A stretch of DNA of 12,944 nucleotides from an uncultured Eubacteriales bacterium. GTDB lineage: Bacteria > Bacillota_A > Clostridia > Lachnospirales > Cellulosilyticaceae. Of the stretch, positions 1 through 7,996 are shown piece after piece. The notes under the pieces were generated by a model that was not told the DNA's origin, did not search any database, and was given only the letters and a program-made list of their open reading frames with translations. Positions within the stretch are counted from its first letter, which is position 1. Each line of letters opens with the position of its first letter. The DNA is taken from contig USPX01000041.1 in NCBI GenBank assembly GCA_900556665.1, forward strand, positions 1 through 12,944, written 5' to 3'. The position numbers and the translations under genes are program-made.

Positions 1-1733
1 ATATGCCAACATCTCCAGCAAGACCAGAAGATTCAGGCCAAACGCAAACATCTCCAGCAAGACCAGAAGAGCCAGACCAAATGTCAATATCTCCGGTAAG
101 ACCAGAAGAGCCAGAACAGATGCCAATATCTCCGGCAAGACCAGAAGAGCCAGAACGGATGCCAATATCTCCGGCAAGACCAGAAGAGCCAGAACAAATG
201 CCAATATCTCCGGCAAGACCAGAAGAGCCAGGCCAAATGCCAGTATCTCCGGCAAGACCAGAAGAGCCAGGCCAAATGCCACCACCTCCACCAAGACCAG
301 GAGGTCCGGGTCCAGTGCCACCACCTCCACCAAGGCCAGGAAATCCAGGAGGTCCACCACCATGGGCAGGAGGCCCAGGAGGCCCACCAGGACCATGGGG
401 TCCACATATACCACCAGGACCAGAAAAAGATGATAAACCTCCAAGACCAAGGCCAAGAGATGACTCAGAGGAATTTGAAGAAGTAGATGAATTCTCACCA
501 GTCATTCAAGAACCAGGTCCAGTAATAAATACAGGAACAGGAGGCAGCATACCACAAGGCCCAGGCCCAGTAATAAATACAGGAACAGGAACCGGTATAC
601 CACAAGGTCCAGGTCCAATTATTAATACTGGAGAGGGTGTAACAGTGCCACAAGAACCAGGGCCAGAAACATCTATCAAACCAGGTGGAATGCATTGTAT
701 CTGTTGGGGACAAAATGAAGTATCCGCTCCTCAGGGGGATGATCCAGAGCCTGTGGTTGGGAATGAAAATGATTTAGAAGGTGGAAGTGAGCCTGTTATT
801 ATTCAAGAAGAAGACATGGAGAGAAAAGACAGCTTGGACGATGAAATAACAGAAAGTGAAAAAGCAATTAAACGTATTACAGAAAGACTTAAACAATTAA
901 GCAGTCAAAATAGTTCAATAAATAGAGTTGTAAGTATAAAAGAGGCTGAGCAATTACAAGAAGTAAAGAAAGAAGAAAAGATAATAGAAGAAATAGTAGA
1001 AGAAAATACTGACAATGCTTATTGGGATTTAGAAACAGATTATATCGAACCTGATGAAGGAGAAAATCTCGTAGAGGAGACACCTGAGGAAATTGATTAT
1101 TTAGAGGAAATTGAAAGAAAGTTACAAGACATACAAAGTAGGCTTAAAAAAGGTTCTGATAAAACAGAATCAGTAGTTACAGGAAGTATATCAGAGGCTA
1201 ATATATCAGAAGCTAATATATCAGAGGCTAATATATCAGAAGCTAATATATCAGAGGCTAATATACCAGAAACTAATATATCAGAAACTAATATATCAGA
1301 ATCTAAGGTGCAAGATAAGGCCTCAGAAATTCATGAGGTAGAAGATGGTAGGAAAAATAGAGGCATTAAAGAAAGTACCTTGGCAGAAATTTATGCAAAA
1401 GGTGAAATGGTAGAATCGTTCATTCAAGAAACTGTAGATACAGAGTGGGTTAAGATTCCTTATGGAGAATTTTTAAAGATTCCAGGTCTAAGTTATGAAT
1501 GGTGCAGCCAACCTTTTATTACTTTTGCATATTATAAGTATAATGAAATTTTATTAGGACATAATGGAGAAGGTAAGTACTATTTAGGTATACCTGATAT
1601 ATATAATCCTAATCGCCAATCTATATTATCAGACCCTATAGAAGTAACGGGCTTTTTGTGCAGACAAAATATGCAGCCAGTTAATGGAGAGTATGGTTAT
1701 TGGATTATTCCGTTATCTGAAGAGGAACATTAA
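1..1733 (+). CDS. Proline-rich tandem-repeat protein with small C-terminal domain (5' end outside window)
   Basis: Function unknown. The visible 576 residues form distinct blocks. Residues 1-117 are nine 13-residue repeats of the type MPISPARPEEPEQ, the last two drifting to MPPPPPRPGGPGP. A Pro/Gly-rich stretch follows, with an acidic segment near 150-165. Residues 169-216 are three 16-residue repeats built on QGPGPVINTG. A short MHCICWGQ segment lies near 230. Residues about 270-390 are charged and coiled-coil-like. Residues 396-435 are eight 5-residue ISEAN-type repeats. The last 120 residues or so look folded and aromatic-rich, with ILLGHNGEGKYYLGIPDIY and GEYGYWIIPL. That end resembles a C-terminal domain I recall from many Lachnospiraceae proteins (I believe Pfam DUF6128), in which a YY.G.PG.Y core precedes GYW. 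The ATG at position 3 is the first residue of a repeat unit and only two bases precede it, so the true start is probably upstream. No signal peptide is visible. A spore or surface role is possible but unproven. Confidence 0.75.
   Translation, partial: MPTSPARPEDSGQTQTSPARPEEPDQMSISPVRPEEPEQMPISPARPEEPERMPISPARPEEPEQMPISPARPEEPGQMPVSPARPEEPGQMPPPPPRPGGPGPVPPPPPRPGNPGGPPPWAGGPGGPPGPWGPHIPPGPEKDDKPPRPRPRDDSEEFEEVDEFSPVIQEPGPVINTGTGGSIPQGPGPVINTGTGTGIPQGPGPIINTGEGVTVPQEPGPETSIKPGGMHCICWGQNEVSAPQGDDPEPVVGNENDLEGGSEPVIIQEEDMERKDSLDDEITESEKAIKRITERLKQLSSQNSSINRVVSIKEAEQLQEVKKEEKIIEEIVEENTDNAYWDLETDYIEPDEGENLVEETPEEIDYLEEIERKLQDIQSRLKKGSDKTESVVTGSISEANISEANISEANISEANISEANIPETNISETNISESKVQDKASEIHEVEDGRKNRGIKESTLAEIYAKGEMVESFIQETVDTEWVKIPYGEFLKIPGLSYEWCSQPFITFAYYKYNEILLGHNGEGKYYLGIPDIYNPNRQSILSDPIEVTGFLCRQNMQPVNGEYGYWIIPLSEEEH
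3..353 (+). repeat. Nine tandem 39-bp coding repeats (13-residue proline-rich unit)
   Basis: Units begin at 3, 42, 81, 120, 159, 198, 237, 276 and 315 and stay in frame. The central units (81-275) are nearly identical in DNA and protein. The outer ones diverge: units 1-2 start PTSPARPED and TQTSPARPEE, and units 8-9 become polyproline with Gly. The array touches the window edge, so the full copy number is unknown. Confidence 0.9.
507..650 (+). repeat. Three tandem 48-bp coding repeats (16-residue PGPVINTG unit)
   Basis: Units at 507-554, 555-602 and 603-650 encode QEPGPVINTGTGGSIP and two close variants, followed by a partial copy starting QEPGP. They lie in frame inside the repeat-protein gene, between its acidic segment and its coiled-coil region. 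Confidence 0.85.
1188..1307 (+). repeat. Eight tandem 15-bp coding repeats (ISEAN pentapeptide)
   Basis: Units start every 15 bp from 1188. The first five encode ISEAN and the last three IPETN, ISETN and ISESK. In the first five the Glu codon alternates GAG, GAA, GAG, GAA, GAG, so the array has a 30-bp higher-order period, which suggests recent expansion by slippage in two-unit steps. Confidence 0.92.
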
Positions 1734-1810
1734 TAAGGCTAATCATTTTGGTAAAAGTGCTTAAATAAGACTGATAAAAATGTCTGATTTAGAAAAAATA
1801 AAATTATATA

Positions 1811-1842
1811 TTGAAAAAAATAGAATATTATAATATTATAAA
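1811..1842 (+). promoter_or_regulatory. Possible trp operon promoter
   Basis: This very AT-rich stretch just upstream of the T-box contains TTGAAA (1811-1816), TATAAT (1829-1834) and TATAAA (1837-1842). No pair has the ideal 17-nt spacing: it is 12 nt to the first -10-like box and 20 nt to the second. A promoter must lie here or close by because stem I of the leader begins near 1866, but the exact boxes are uncertain. Confidence 0.35.
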
Positions 1843-1865
1843 GTAAATTAAATAATATTCAAATA

Positions 1866-2179
1866 AACCTGTGAGGGAGAAGTAAAACTAATTACGCATT
1901 TACAGAGAACTGGTGAGGGTGGAATACCAGTATTAAACGGATTAGATAAATGGGCTCCTGAGGGCATAATGAAAGGAATTTAGGGTTCTTAGTATTTTAT
2001 GACGTAACATCTGCGTTAGAGATGAGGAATGTGATGGCATTCTGCATGGAGTGCGTATACCTGTGTATACGAATCAAGGTGGTACCGTGGGCTAAATCTA
2101 ATGTCTATTATGATGAGAAATCATTTAAAATTAGGCGCTCACCCTTGGCTAATAGCTGAGGGTGGGTGCTTTTTTATTT
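1866..2179 (+). promoter_or_regulatory. T-box riboswitch (tRNA-Trp sensing) controlling the trp operon
   Basis: This leader reads the charging state of tRNA-Trp and permits transcription of the trp genes when the tRNA is uncharged. Stem I can be folded by eye. A K-turn has a TGT bulge and tandem G.A pairs (1873-1874 with 1960-1961). A 5-bp helix pairs 1875-1879 with 1955-1959. The specifier loop has AGUA (1881-1884) opposite the specifier codon UGG (1951-1953), followed by a purine. The next helix is CTAAT/ATTAG (1888-1892 with 1941-1945). The distal arm begins AGAGA and has an ACTGGT/ACCAGT stem (1909-1914 with 1926-1931). A hairpin at 2054-2071 precedes the T-box core AAGGTGGTACCGTGGG (2076-2091). 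AAGG and GTGGGC pair with 2143-2146 and 2137-2142, leaving the canonical 7-nt bulge UGGUACC (2080-2086). The UGG specifier and the trp genes downstream agree. Confidence 0.95.
2135..2175 (+). terminator. T-box-controlled intrinsic terminator (attenuator)
   Basis: A 15-bp stem pairs 2135-2149 with 2155-2169 (three G.U pairs and one U.G closing the upper part), with loop TAATA and six T residues at 2170-2175. Its 5' arm shares bases 2137-2146 with the 3' strand of the antiterminator, so the two structures exclude each other as the T-box mechanism requires. Confidence 0.93.
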
Positions 2180-2246
2180 CTTAAAAATCCCTTGCCCCAG
2201 CAGAAATGTAGCGTAATTAAATCTATGAGTTTAGGGAGGGAATAAG

Positions 2247-3713
2247 ATGTTTTATCCAAGTTTAGAAGAAGTTAAATCACTTGCAAAAACGTATAACAAA
2301 ATACCAGTAAGCCTAGAAATGTATATGGATTTTCAAACACCTATGGGGGTGCTTAGTCGTATTAAAGAAGAGTATGATAGATACTTTTTACTTGAAAGTA
2401 TTGAAGGTGGAGAAAAATGGGCACGTTATACTTTTATTGGATTTAATCCTAATGCTAGCTTTTATGTGAAAAATGGAAAGACTTGTTATGCTACAAGGGA
2501 GAAGGTCAAAAAGCTTACAGGCAATCCATTAGATGAACTAAAAGAGTTAATGGAAACATATCGTTCACCTAAAGGCTTAAAATTACCACCATTTACAGGT
2601 GGTGGTGTAGGTTACTTTGGATATGACACTGTAAAGTATGTAGAAAATCTTAATTTCACCAATCAAGATGAATTGGATACAGATGATATTAAACTGATGT
2701 TCTTTGATGAAATTATTTGTTTTGATCATTACAAGCAAAAGATTATTTTGATTGTAAATATTAATGGGGAGAGTAAAGATATTGAAGCAAGTTATGAAGA
2801 AGCTAAAGAACGTTTAAAAGAACTTGTACAATTTGTAAAACGCCCTTGTAAAAAAGTAGAAGTTAACTTTGATGATGAGATTGAATTTACAAGTAATATG
2901 ACAAAAGAAGAGTTTATGGCAAAGGTTGAAAAAGCTAAAGAGTATATTGCTAACGGAGATATATTCCAAGTTGTACCTTCCCAAGTGTTTAGGGCAAAAA
3001 TTGAAAGTAATTTATTTGATGTTTATCGTGTACTTCGTACGATTAATCCATCACCTTATATGTATTTAATGCAATTTGAAGATTTACAGCTTGCTGGGGC
3101 TTCACCAGAAACACTAGTAAAAGTACAAGATAGAGTTGTGGTGACACAACCAATTGCAGGAACGAGACCAAGAGGTAAAAATGATGAAGAAGATCAAAGA
3201 TTATGCGAAGAACTTTTAAAAGACCCTAAAGAACTTGCAGAGCATAATATGCTTGTAGATTTAGCAAGAAATGATATTGGCCGTATTAGTGAATTTAATA
3301 CGGTAGAAGTAACAGATTATATGGCACTTAAGAAACTTTCTCATGTAACTCATATTACAACCAATGTAAAAGGCCAATTAAAAGAAAGTTTAAATGCAGT
3401 TGATGTAGTGAAATCTATTTTACCAGCAGGTACCTTATCAGGTGCACCTAAAGTAAGGGCTATGGAGATTATTGAAGAACTTGAAAATAATAAACGTGGC
3501 ATTTATGGTGGGGCAATTGGTTATATCGGATATGAAGGTAACTTAGATACTTGTATTGGCATTCGTACAATTGTGAAAAAGGATGGTATGGCTTATGTAC
3601 AGGCAGGATGTGGTGTTGTTTTAGATTCAGACCCAGAAACGGAATATCAAGAAACAATTAATAAGGCATCAGCATTATTTGCAGCCATGAAGAAAGTGAG
3701 GGAAATAATATGA
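2247..3713 (+). CDS. trpE: Anthranilate synthase component I
   Basis: Catalyses the first committed step of tryptophan synthesis, chorismate to anthranilate, using ammonia delivered by the TrpG domain encoded next. The 488 residues match the family length. The N-terminal domain carries LLES (48-51), the element linked to tryptophan feedback binding. The chorismate-binding domain shows NPSPYMY (267-273), GASPE (284-288), PIAGTRPRG (302-310), EHNMLVDLARND (332-343), PAGTLSGAPK (393-402) and AGCGVVLDSDPETEY (453-467). PIAGTRPRG rather than PIKGT-type spacing fits TrpE; the gene context also excludes pabB as the better call. The ATG at 2247 has GGAGGG at 2235-2240. The stop overlaps the next start as ATGA (3710-3713), which suggests translational coupling and equal synthesis of both subunits. 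Expression is controlled by the T-box upstream. Confidence 0.97.
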   Translation: MFYPSLEEVKSLAKTYNKIPVSLEMYMDFQTPMGVLSRIKEEYDRYFLLESIEGGEKWARYTFIGFNPNASFYVKNGKTCYATREKVKKLTGNPLDELKELMETYRSPKGLKLPPFTGGGVGYFGYDTVKYVENLNFTNQDELDTDDIKLMFFDEIICFDHYKQKIILIVNINGESKDIEASYEEAKERLKELVQFVKRPCKKVEVNFDDEIEFTSNMTKEEFMAKVEKAKEYIANGDIFQVVPSQVFRAKIESNLFDVYRVLRTINPSPYMYLMQFEDLQLAGASPETLVKVQDRVVVTQPIAGTRPRGKNDEEDQRLCEELLKDPKELAEHNMLVDLARNDIGRISEFNTVEVTDYMALKKLSHVTHITTNVKGQLKESLNAVDVVKSILPAGTLSGAPKVRAMEIIEELENNKRGIYGGAIGYIGYEGNLDTCIGIRTIVKKDGMAYVQAGCGVVLDSDPETEYQETINKASALFAAMKKVREII

Positions 3714-5308
3714 TTTTAATGATTGATAATTATGATAGTTTTACTTATAACTTATATCAATTTATTGGTGAGATCAATCCAGATATTAAAGTAGTACGTA
3801 ATGACAAAATTACAATTGACGAAATTGAAAAGCTTCATCCAACACATCTTATTATTTCCCCAGGCCCTAAATATCCGAAAGATGCAGGAATTTCATTAGA
3901 AGCGATTCGTCATTTTAGTGGAAAAATACCTATCTTAGGTGTATGCCTTGGACATCAATCAATTGGAGAGGCTTTTGGGAGTAAGGTTGTAAGGGCAAAA
4001 AGAATTTTACATGGTAAAATAAGTGAAATTTATATTAAGCAAGAAAGTCCTATTTTTAAAGGATTGGGTGAGAAGTTTGTAGCAGGACGTTATCATTCAC
4101 TTATCATTGATAAAAAAACATTAAGTAAGGACTTACAAATTACAGCAGAGGATTCGGATGGAGAAATTATGGCAATTCAGCACAAAACGCATCCAACCTA
4201 TGGTTTACAATTTCATCCAGAGTCTATTTTAACTGAAAATGGTAAGAAGATGATTAAAAATTTCTTAGAGGTGAAAGTCAGTCACAATCACAATAAATAT
4301 ATTAAGAAATTAATCGAAGGTAATGATTTAACATATGAAGAATCAATAGAAGCAATGAACAGTATTATGAGTGGTAGTGCCACAGAAGCTCAAATGGGAA
4401 GTTTATTAACAGCACTTAGTATAAGGGGAGAGACCGTAGATGAAATCACAGCTAGTGCCAAGGTCATGAGAGAAAAGTGTAATGTCCTTAAGGCAGAGGG
4501 AGATTTACTAGATATAGTAGGAACAGGCGGAGATTGTATCAATACATTTAATGTCTCTACGATTTCATCATTAGTTGTAGCAGCAGCAGGAGTCAAAGTT
4601 GCGAAACATGGTAATCGCAGTATTTCAAGTAAGTGTGGAAGTGCAGATGTTTTAGAAGCACTTGGCGCGAAATTAGATGTAACAAAAGAACAAAGTGAAG
4701 AGATTTTAAATGAAATAAATTTCTGTTTCATGTATGCACCAGTTTATCACAGTGCAATGAAATATGTGGCAGCAGCTAGAAAACAAATGGGTGTACGTAC
4801 AATCTTTAATATACTAGGACCTTTAGCTAGTCCAGCCTTAGCTAATTTACAAGTATTAGGTGTTTATTCAGAAGAGCTTGTTAAGCCAATGGCCCAAGTA
4901 TTAGCTAATTTAGGTGTTAAACATGCTATGGTTGTTCACGGGCAAGATGGCATGGATGAAGTTTCATTATGTGCCCCAACTACTGTTTGTGAAGTCATTG
5001 GAAAAGAACTTAAATCATTTGTAATCAACCCAGAAGAATTAGGCCTAGGCCTATGTAAGCAATCTGACTTAGTAGGGGATGATGCAAAGGTGAATAAAGA
5101 AATTGCGCTTAGCATCTTAAAAGGTGAAAAAGGACCTAAACGAGATATGGTACTTTTAAATTCAGCTGTAGCCTTAAAGGTTGCCTTAAATATGGATTTA
5201 AAAGAAGCCCTTAATCTAGCAGCAGAAATGATCGATTCAGGTAAAGCCCTTGAAAAGCTTAATGAGTTTATTACTAAGACAAATTCATTTGGGCAGGTGA
5301 TGGCATGA
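3710..5308 (+). CDS. trpGD: Fused anthranilate synthase glutamine amidotransferase / anthranilate phosphoribosyltransferase
   Basis: A bifunctional 532-residue protein. Residues 1-187 are a class I glutamine amidotransferase that releases ammonia for TrpE: GVCLGHQ with nucleophile Cys79, and QFHPES with His169 and Glu171. Residues about 200-532 are TrpD, which transfers a phosphoribosyl group from PRPP to anthranilate: GTGGD (271-275), NVSTISS (281-287), KHGNRSISSKCGSAD (299-313), GVRTIFNILGPL (361-372), and the metal-binding Asp-Glu in GMDEVSL (414-420). The join is a short linker near 188-198 (VKVSHNHNKY) with no internal stop or start signal, so this is a real fusion rather than two adjacent genes. 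It overlaps trpE and trpC by ATGA at both ends. No tryptophan residue occurs in it. Separate trpG and trpD genes are common in Firmicutes; the fused form is best known from enterobacteria. Confidence 0.96.
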   Translation: MILMIDNYDSFTYNLYQFIGEINPDIKVVRNDKITIDEIEKLHPTHLIISPGPKYPKDAGISLEAIRHFSGKIPILGVCLGHQSIGEAFGSKVVRAKRILHGKISEIYIKQESPIFKGLGEKFVAGRYHSLIIDKKTLSKDLQITAEDSDGEIMAIQHKTHPTYGLQFHPESILTENGKKMIKNFLEVKVSHNHNKYIKKLIEGNDLTYEESIEAMNSIMSGSATEAQMGSLLTALSIRGETVDEITASAKVMREKCNVLKAEGDLLDIVGTGGDCINTFNVSTISSLVVAAAGVKVAKHGNRSISSKCGSADVLEALGAKLDVTKEQSEEILNEINFCFMYAPVYHSAMKYVAAARKQMGVRTIFNILGPLASPALANLQVLGVYSEELVKPMAQVLANLGVKHAMVVHGQDGMDEVSLCAPTTVCEVIGKELKSFVINPEELGLGLCKQSDLVGDDAKVNKEIALSILKGEKGPKRDMVLLNSAVALKVALNMDLKEALNLAAEMIDSGKALEKLNEFITKTNSFGQVMA

Positions 5309-6099
5309 TTTTAGATGAGATTATTACAAAACGTCAGCAAGCAATCAGTCAGTTAAAAAAGCAAATGACTATTGAAGATTTTAAAGTACAAATAAGAAAT
5401 AGCACATATCCCCACTATAGTTTTTTTGAAGCACTAAGTAGCAGTATTAAAGACCTGTCCCCAAATACAAAGATTATTGCAGAAGTTAAGAAGGCCTCTC
5501 CGTCTAAGGGGATTATATGTGAGGATTTTGATTATATAGGTATTGCTAAGGATTATGAAAAGGGCGGGGCATCAGCTATATCTGTTTTAACAGAGCCTGA
5601 TTATTTTAAAGGAGATAATAGCTATTTAACAGCTATTAAAGGTGAAGTAAAACTTCCCTTACTAAGGAAGGATTTCATCATAGACGAATGGCAAGTTTAT
5701 GAAGCTAAAGCAATAGGAGCAGATGCAATATTATTAATTGTGGCCGCTCTAGAGCAAGAGACATTAAAGAACTTACTTCAAAAAGCTCATGAATTAGAGA
5801 TGGATGTTTTAGTTGAAACCCATAATGAGGAAGAAGTAAAAAGGGCATTAGCAGCAGGTGCAAGAATTATTGGTGTAAACAACCGTAATTTACAGACCTT
5901 TGAGGTGAGTTTAAGTGTCTCTGAAAGACTTAGCAAACTCCTACCTAAAGAATGTATTTTCGTAGCTGAAAGTGGTGTGAAAACTTTAGAGGATATGAAA
6001 TTTATAAAGAGCTTAGGTGCCAATGCCGTACTTATTGGAGAGGGCGTTGTAAAATCTGGTGATAGAATAAATAGGTTGAAAGAGTTGATAGAAGTTTAA
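5305..6099 (+). CDS. trpC: Indole-3-glycerol phosphate synthase
   Basis: Closes the indole ring by converting carboxyphenylaminodeoxyribulose phosphate to indole-3-glycerol phosphate. The 264-residue TIM barrel is monofunctional, not fused to TrpF. Visible active-site elements are IAEVKKASPSKG (58-69, with Glu60 and Lys62), SVLTEPDYFKG (93-103), LLRKDF (119-124, Lys122), VETH (170-173, Glu171), GVNNRNL (190-196) and AESGV (221-225, Glu222 and Ser223), then the phosphate-binding LIGEGVVKS near 243-251. The start overlaps the trpGD stop as ATGA (5305-5308), so translation is probably coupled to it. A 37-bp gap then separates it from trpF. Confidence 0.97.
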   Translation: MILDEIITKRQQAISQLKKQMTIEDFKVQIRNSTYPHYSFFEALSSSIKDLSPNTKIIAEVKKASPSKGIICEDFDYIGIAKDYEKGGASAISVLTEPDYFKGDNSYLTAIKGEVKLPLLRKDFIIDEWQVYEAKAIGADAILLIVAALEQETLKNLLQKAHELEMDVLVETHNEEEVKRALAAGARIIGVNNRNLQTFEVSLSVSERLSKLLPKECIFVAESGVKTLEDMKFIKSLGANAVLIGEGVVKSGDRINRLKELIEV

Positions 6100-6136
6100 A
6101 AATGTCTATAACATATAGAAAATTGAGGAGTTATAC

Positions 6137-6781
6137 ATGGTAAAACTTAAAATCTGTGGATTACGTAGGTTAGAAGATATTGAAACTGTGAATAAATATA
6201 GACCAGAGTATATAGGGTTTGTGTTTGCGAAAAGTAAACGTCGGGTATCTTTGGATGAAGCTAAGATTTTAAAAAATAAACTTCATCCAGATATTAAGGC
6301 GGTAGGTGTATTTGTTAATGAATCAATTGCTAACATTTGCAGATGTGTAGAAGAAGGCGTCATTGATTGTATTCAATTACATGGGGATGAAGATAACACT
6401 TATATTGCCCAGCTTAAGCGAGAAACAAATGTACCTATTATAAAGGCGCTTCGTGTAGAAAGTCAGGAGGAACTAATAAATGAATTAGAAACCTTAGAAT
6501 GGGCACCTATAGATTATTATTTGTTTGATACTTATACAGCAGGAGCATATGGTGGCAGTGGTGAAAGCTTTGATTGGGATAAACTGAAATCACTTGTAGG
6601 TAGACAAATTCAAAAACCATATTTCTTGGCAGGAGGTATAGGCAGCGATAATTTAAGAGAAGCCATAGCGCACAAACCTTACGCTATTGATATGAGTAGC
6701 AAATTAGAGGACAATGCTTATTTTAAAGATGAACATAAGATTAAACAGGTTATAGATATTTTTAATGAAATGATCAAGTAA
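6137..6781 (+). CDS. trpF: Phosphoribosylanthranilate isomerase
   Basis: Isomerises phosphoribosylanthranilate to the substrate of TrpC. The 214-residue length is normal for a stand-alone TrpF. KICGL (5-9) supplies the expected catalytic Cys7. Asp131 in LFDTYTAGAYGGSGESFDW is the expected acid. IGFVF (26-30), VGVFVNE (56-62), IQLHGDE (79-85) and LAGGI (164-168) are family motifs. The phosphate-binding end reads IDMSSKLE (184-191), where the usual form is DVSSGVE, so a Lys replaces the common Gly. The ATG at 6137 is preceded by GAGGAG (6125-6130). It lies 37 bp after trpC with no terminator between, so it belongs to the same operon. Confidence 0.96.
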   Translation: MVKLKICGLRRLEDIETVNKYRPEYIGFVFAKSKRRVSLDEAKILKNKLHPDIKAVGVFVNESIANICRCVEEGVIDCIQLHGDEDNTYIAQLKRETNVPIIKALRVESQEELINELETLEWAPIDYYLFDTYTAGAYGGSGESFDWDKLKSLVGRQIQKPYFLAGGIGSDNLREAIAHKPYAIDMSSKLEDNAYFKDEHKIKQVIDIFNEMIK

Positions 6782-6808
6782 TATAAAATTATTGATGAGG
6801 TGAAAAAC

Positions 6809-7996
6809 ATGAGTAAAAAAGGGAAATATGGCATGTATGGCGGACAATATGTTCCAGAAACATTAATGATAGCATTAGAAGAACTTGAAAAAGCATATGA
6901 ATTTTATAAAGATGATAAGGCATTTAATGAAGAATTAGATTTATTATTTAAAGAATATACAGGTAGGCCATCTCTCCTTTATTATGCAGAGAAAATGACT
7001 AAAGATTTAGGTGGGGCAAAAATTTATTTAAAACGTGAAGATCTTAATCATACAGGTTCTCATAAAATCAATAATGTATTAGGACAAATGTTACTTGCAA
7101 AACGTATGGGGAAAAAACGTATTATTGCTGAAACAGGGGCAGGACAACATGGGGTTGCAACAGCAACAATTGCGACACTTATGGGATTCGAATGTGAAAT
7201 TTATATGGGAGAAGAAGATACAGTAAGACAGGCGCTTAATGTATATCGTATGGAACTTTTAGGTGCTAAAGTAAATGCTGTTAAAACAGGAACTAGAACA
7301 CTTAAAGATGCAGTAAATGCAGCTCTTCAAGATTGGGCACAAAATGTAGAAACTACATTCTACTGTATGGGTTCAGCAGTAGGGCCACATCCATATCCAG
7401 AAATGGTAAGAGACTTCCAAAGTATTATTGGAAAAGAAATTAAATCACAAATGTTGGCTAAAGAAGGTAAACTTCCAGATGCTGTTATGGCTTGTGTAGG
7501 TGGCGGAAGTAATGCAATTGGTACATTTTATGATTTTATAGGAGACAAAGAAGTTGCCCTTTATGGGGCTGAAGCTGGTGGTAGAGACATTGAAACAATT
7601 GAAACAGCAGCTACAATGACGAAAGGAACACCGGGTATTTTCCATGGTATGAAATCTTATTTCTTACAAACAGACAATGGTAGTATTGCACCAGTTTATT
7701 CTATTTCAGCAGGATTAGATTATCCAGGGGTAGGGCCAGAACACAGTTATTTAAAAGATACAGAACGTGCCACATATTTACCTATTACAGATGATGAAGC
7801 TGTAGAAGCTTTCGAATATTTATCTAAAATAGAAGGAATTATTCCAGCTATTGAAAGTTCACATGCCGTAGCATTAGCTAAGAAAATAGCACCAACTATG
7901 GGGAAAGATAAAATTTTAGTGATTACTTTATCCGGTAGAGGGGATAAAGACGTAGCAGCAATTGCAAGATATAAGGGGGTAGATCTTCATGAGTAA
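6809..7996 (+). CDS. trpB: Tryptophan synthase beta subunit
   Basis: A PLP enzyme that joins indole, channelled from TrpA, with L-serine to make L-tryptophan. I choose the ATG at 6809 because GAGGTG at 6797-6802 sits six bases upstream and the protein then begins [17 protein letters not shown], as the family normally does. An in-frame GTG at 6800 lies inside that ribosome binding site. Of 395 residues, Lys86 in HTGSHKINN binds PLP, Glu108 lies in AETGAGQHG (107-115), GGGSNA (231-236) binds the cofactor phosphate, and SGRGDKD (375-381) completes the site. The length and motif set are those of ordinary TrpB (TrpB1 type), not the longer TrpB2. The last eight bases overlap trpA, which fits the alpha2-beta2 complex. 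Confidence 0.97.
   Translation: MSKKGKYGMYGGQYVPETLMIALEELEKAYEFYKDDKAFNEELDLLFKEYTGRPSLLYYAEKMTKDLGGAKIYLKREDLNHTGSHKINNVLGQMLLAKRMGKKRIIAETGAGQHGVATATIATLMGFECEIYMGEEDTVRQALNVYRMELLGAKVNAVKTGTRTLKDAVNAALQDWAQNVETTFYCMGSAVGPHPYPEMVRDFQSIIGKEIKSQMLAKEGKLPDAVMACVGGGSNAIGTFYDFIGDKEVALYGAEAGGRDIETIETAATMTKGTPGIFHGMKSYFLQTDNGSIAPVYSISAGLDYPGVGPEHSYLKDTERATYLPITDDEAVEAFEYLSKIEGIIPAIESSHAVALAKKIAPTMGKDKILVITLSGRGDKDVAAIARYKGVDLHE

Noticed and set aside
3..353. Regular 39-bp repeats as a possible CRISPR array
   Set aside because: The units are contiguous with no unique spacers, stay in frame, and encode a coherent proline-rich peptide that continues into the rest of the protein.
84..407. Minus-strand open frame rich in Trp (MWTPWSWW...)
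   Set aside because: It is the complement of the proline-rich 39-bp repeats, since CCA read backwards gives TGG. It has no ribosome binding site and its composition is only a mirror of the coding strand.
1969..1983. Mini-ORF (MKGI) in the trp leader as a possible attenuation leader peptide
   Set aside because: It has no Trp codons and lies within the T-box region just after stem I. The T-box fully explains attenuation.
6800..6808. GTG start for trpB at 6800
   Set aside because: This GTG overlaps the ribosome binding site GAGGTG that serves the ATG at 6809, and the family normally begins close to that ATG.
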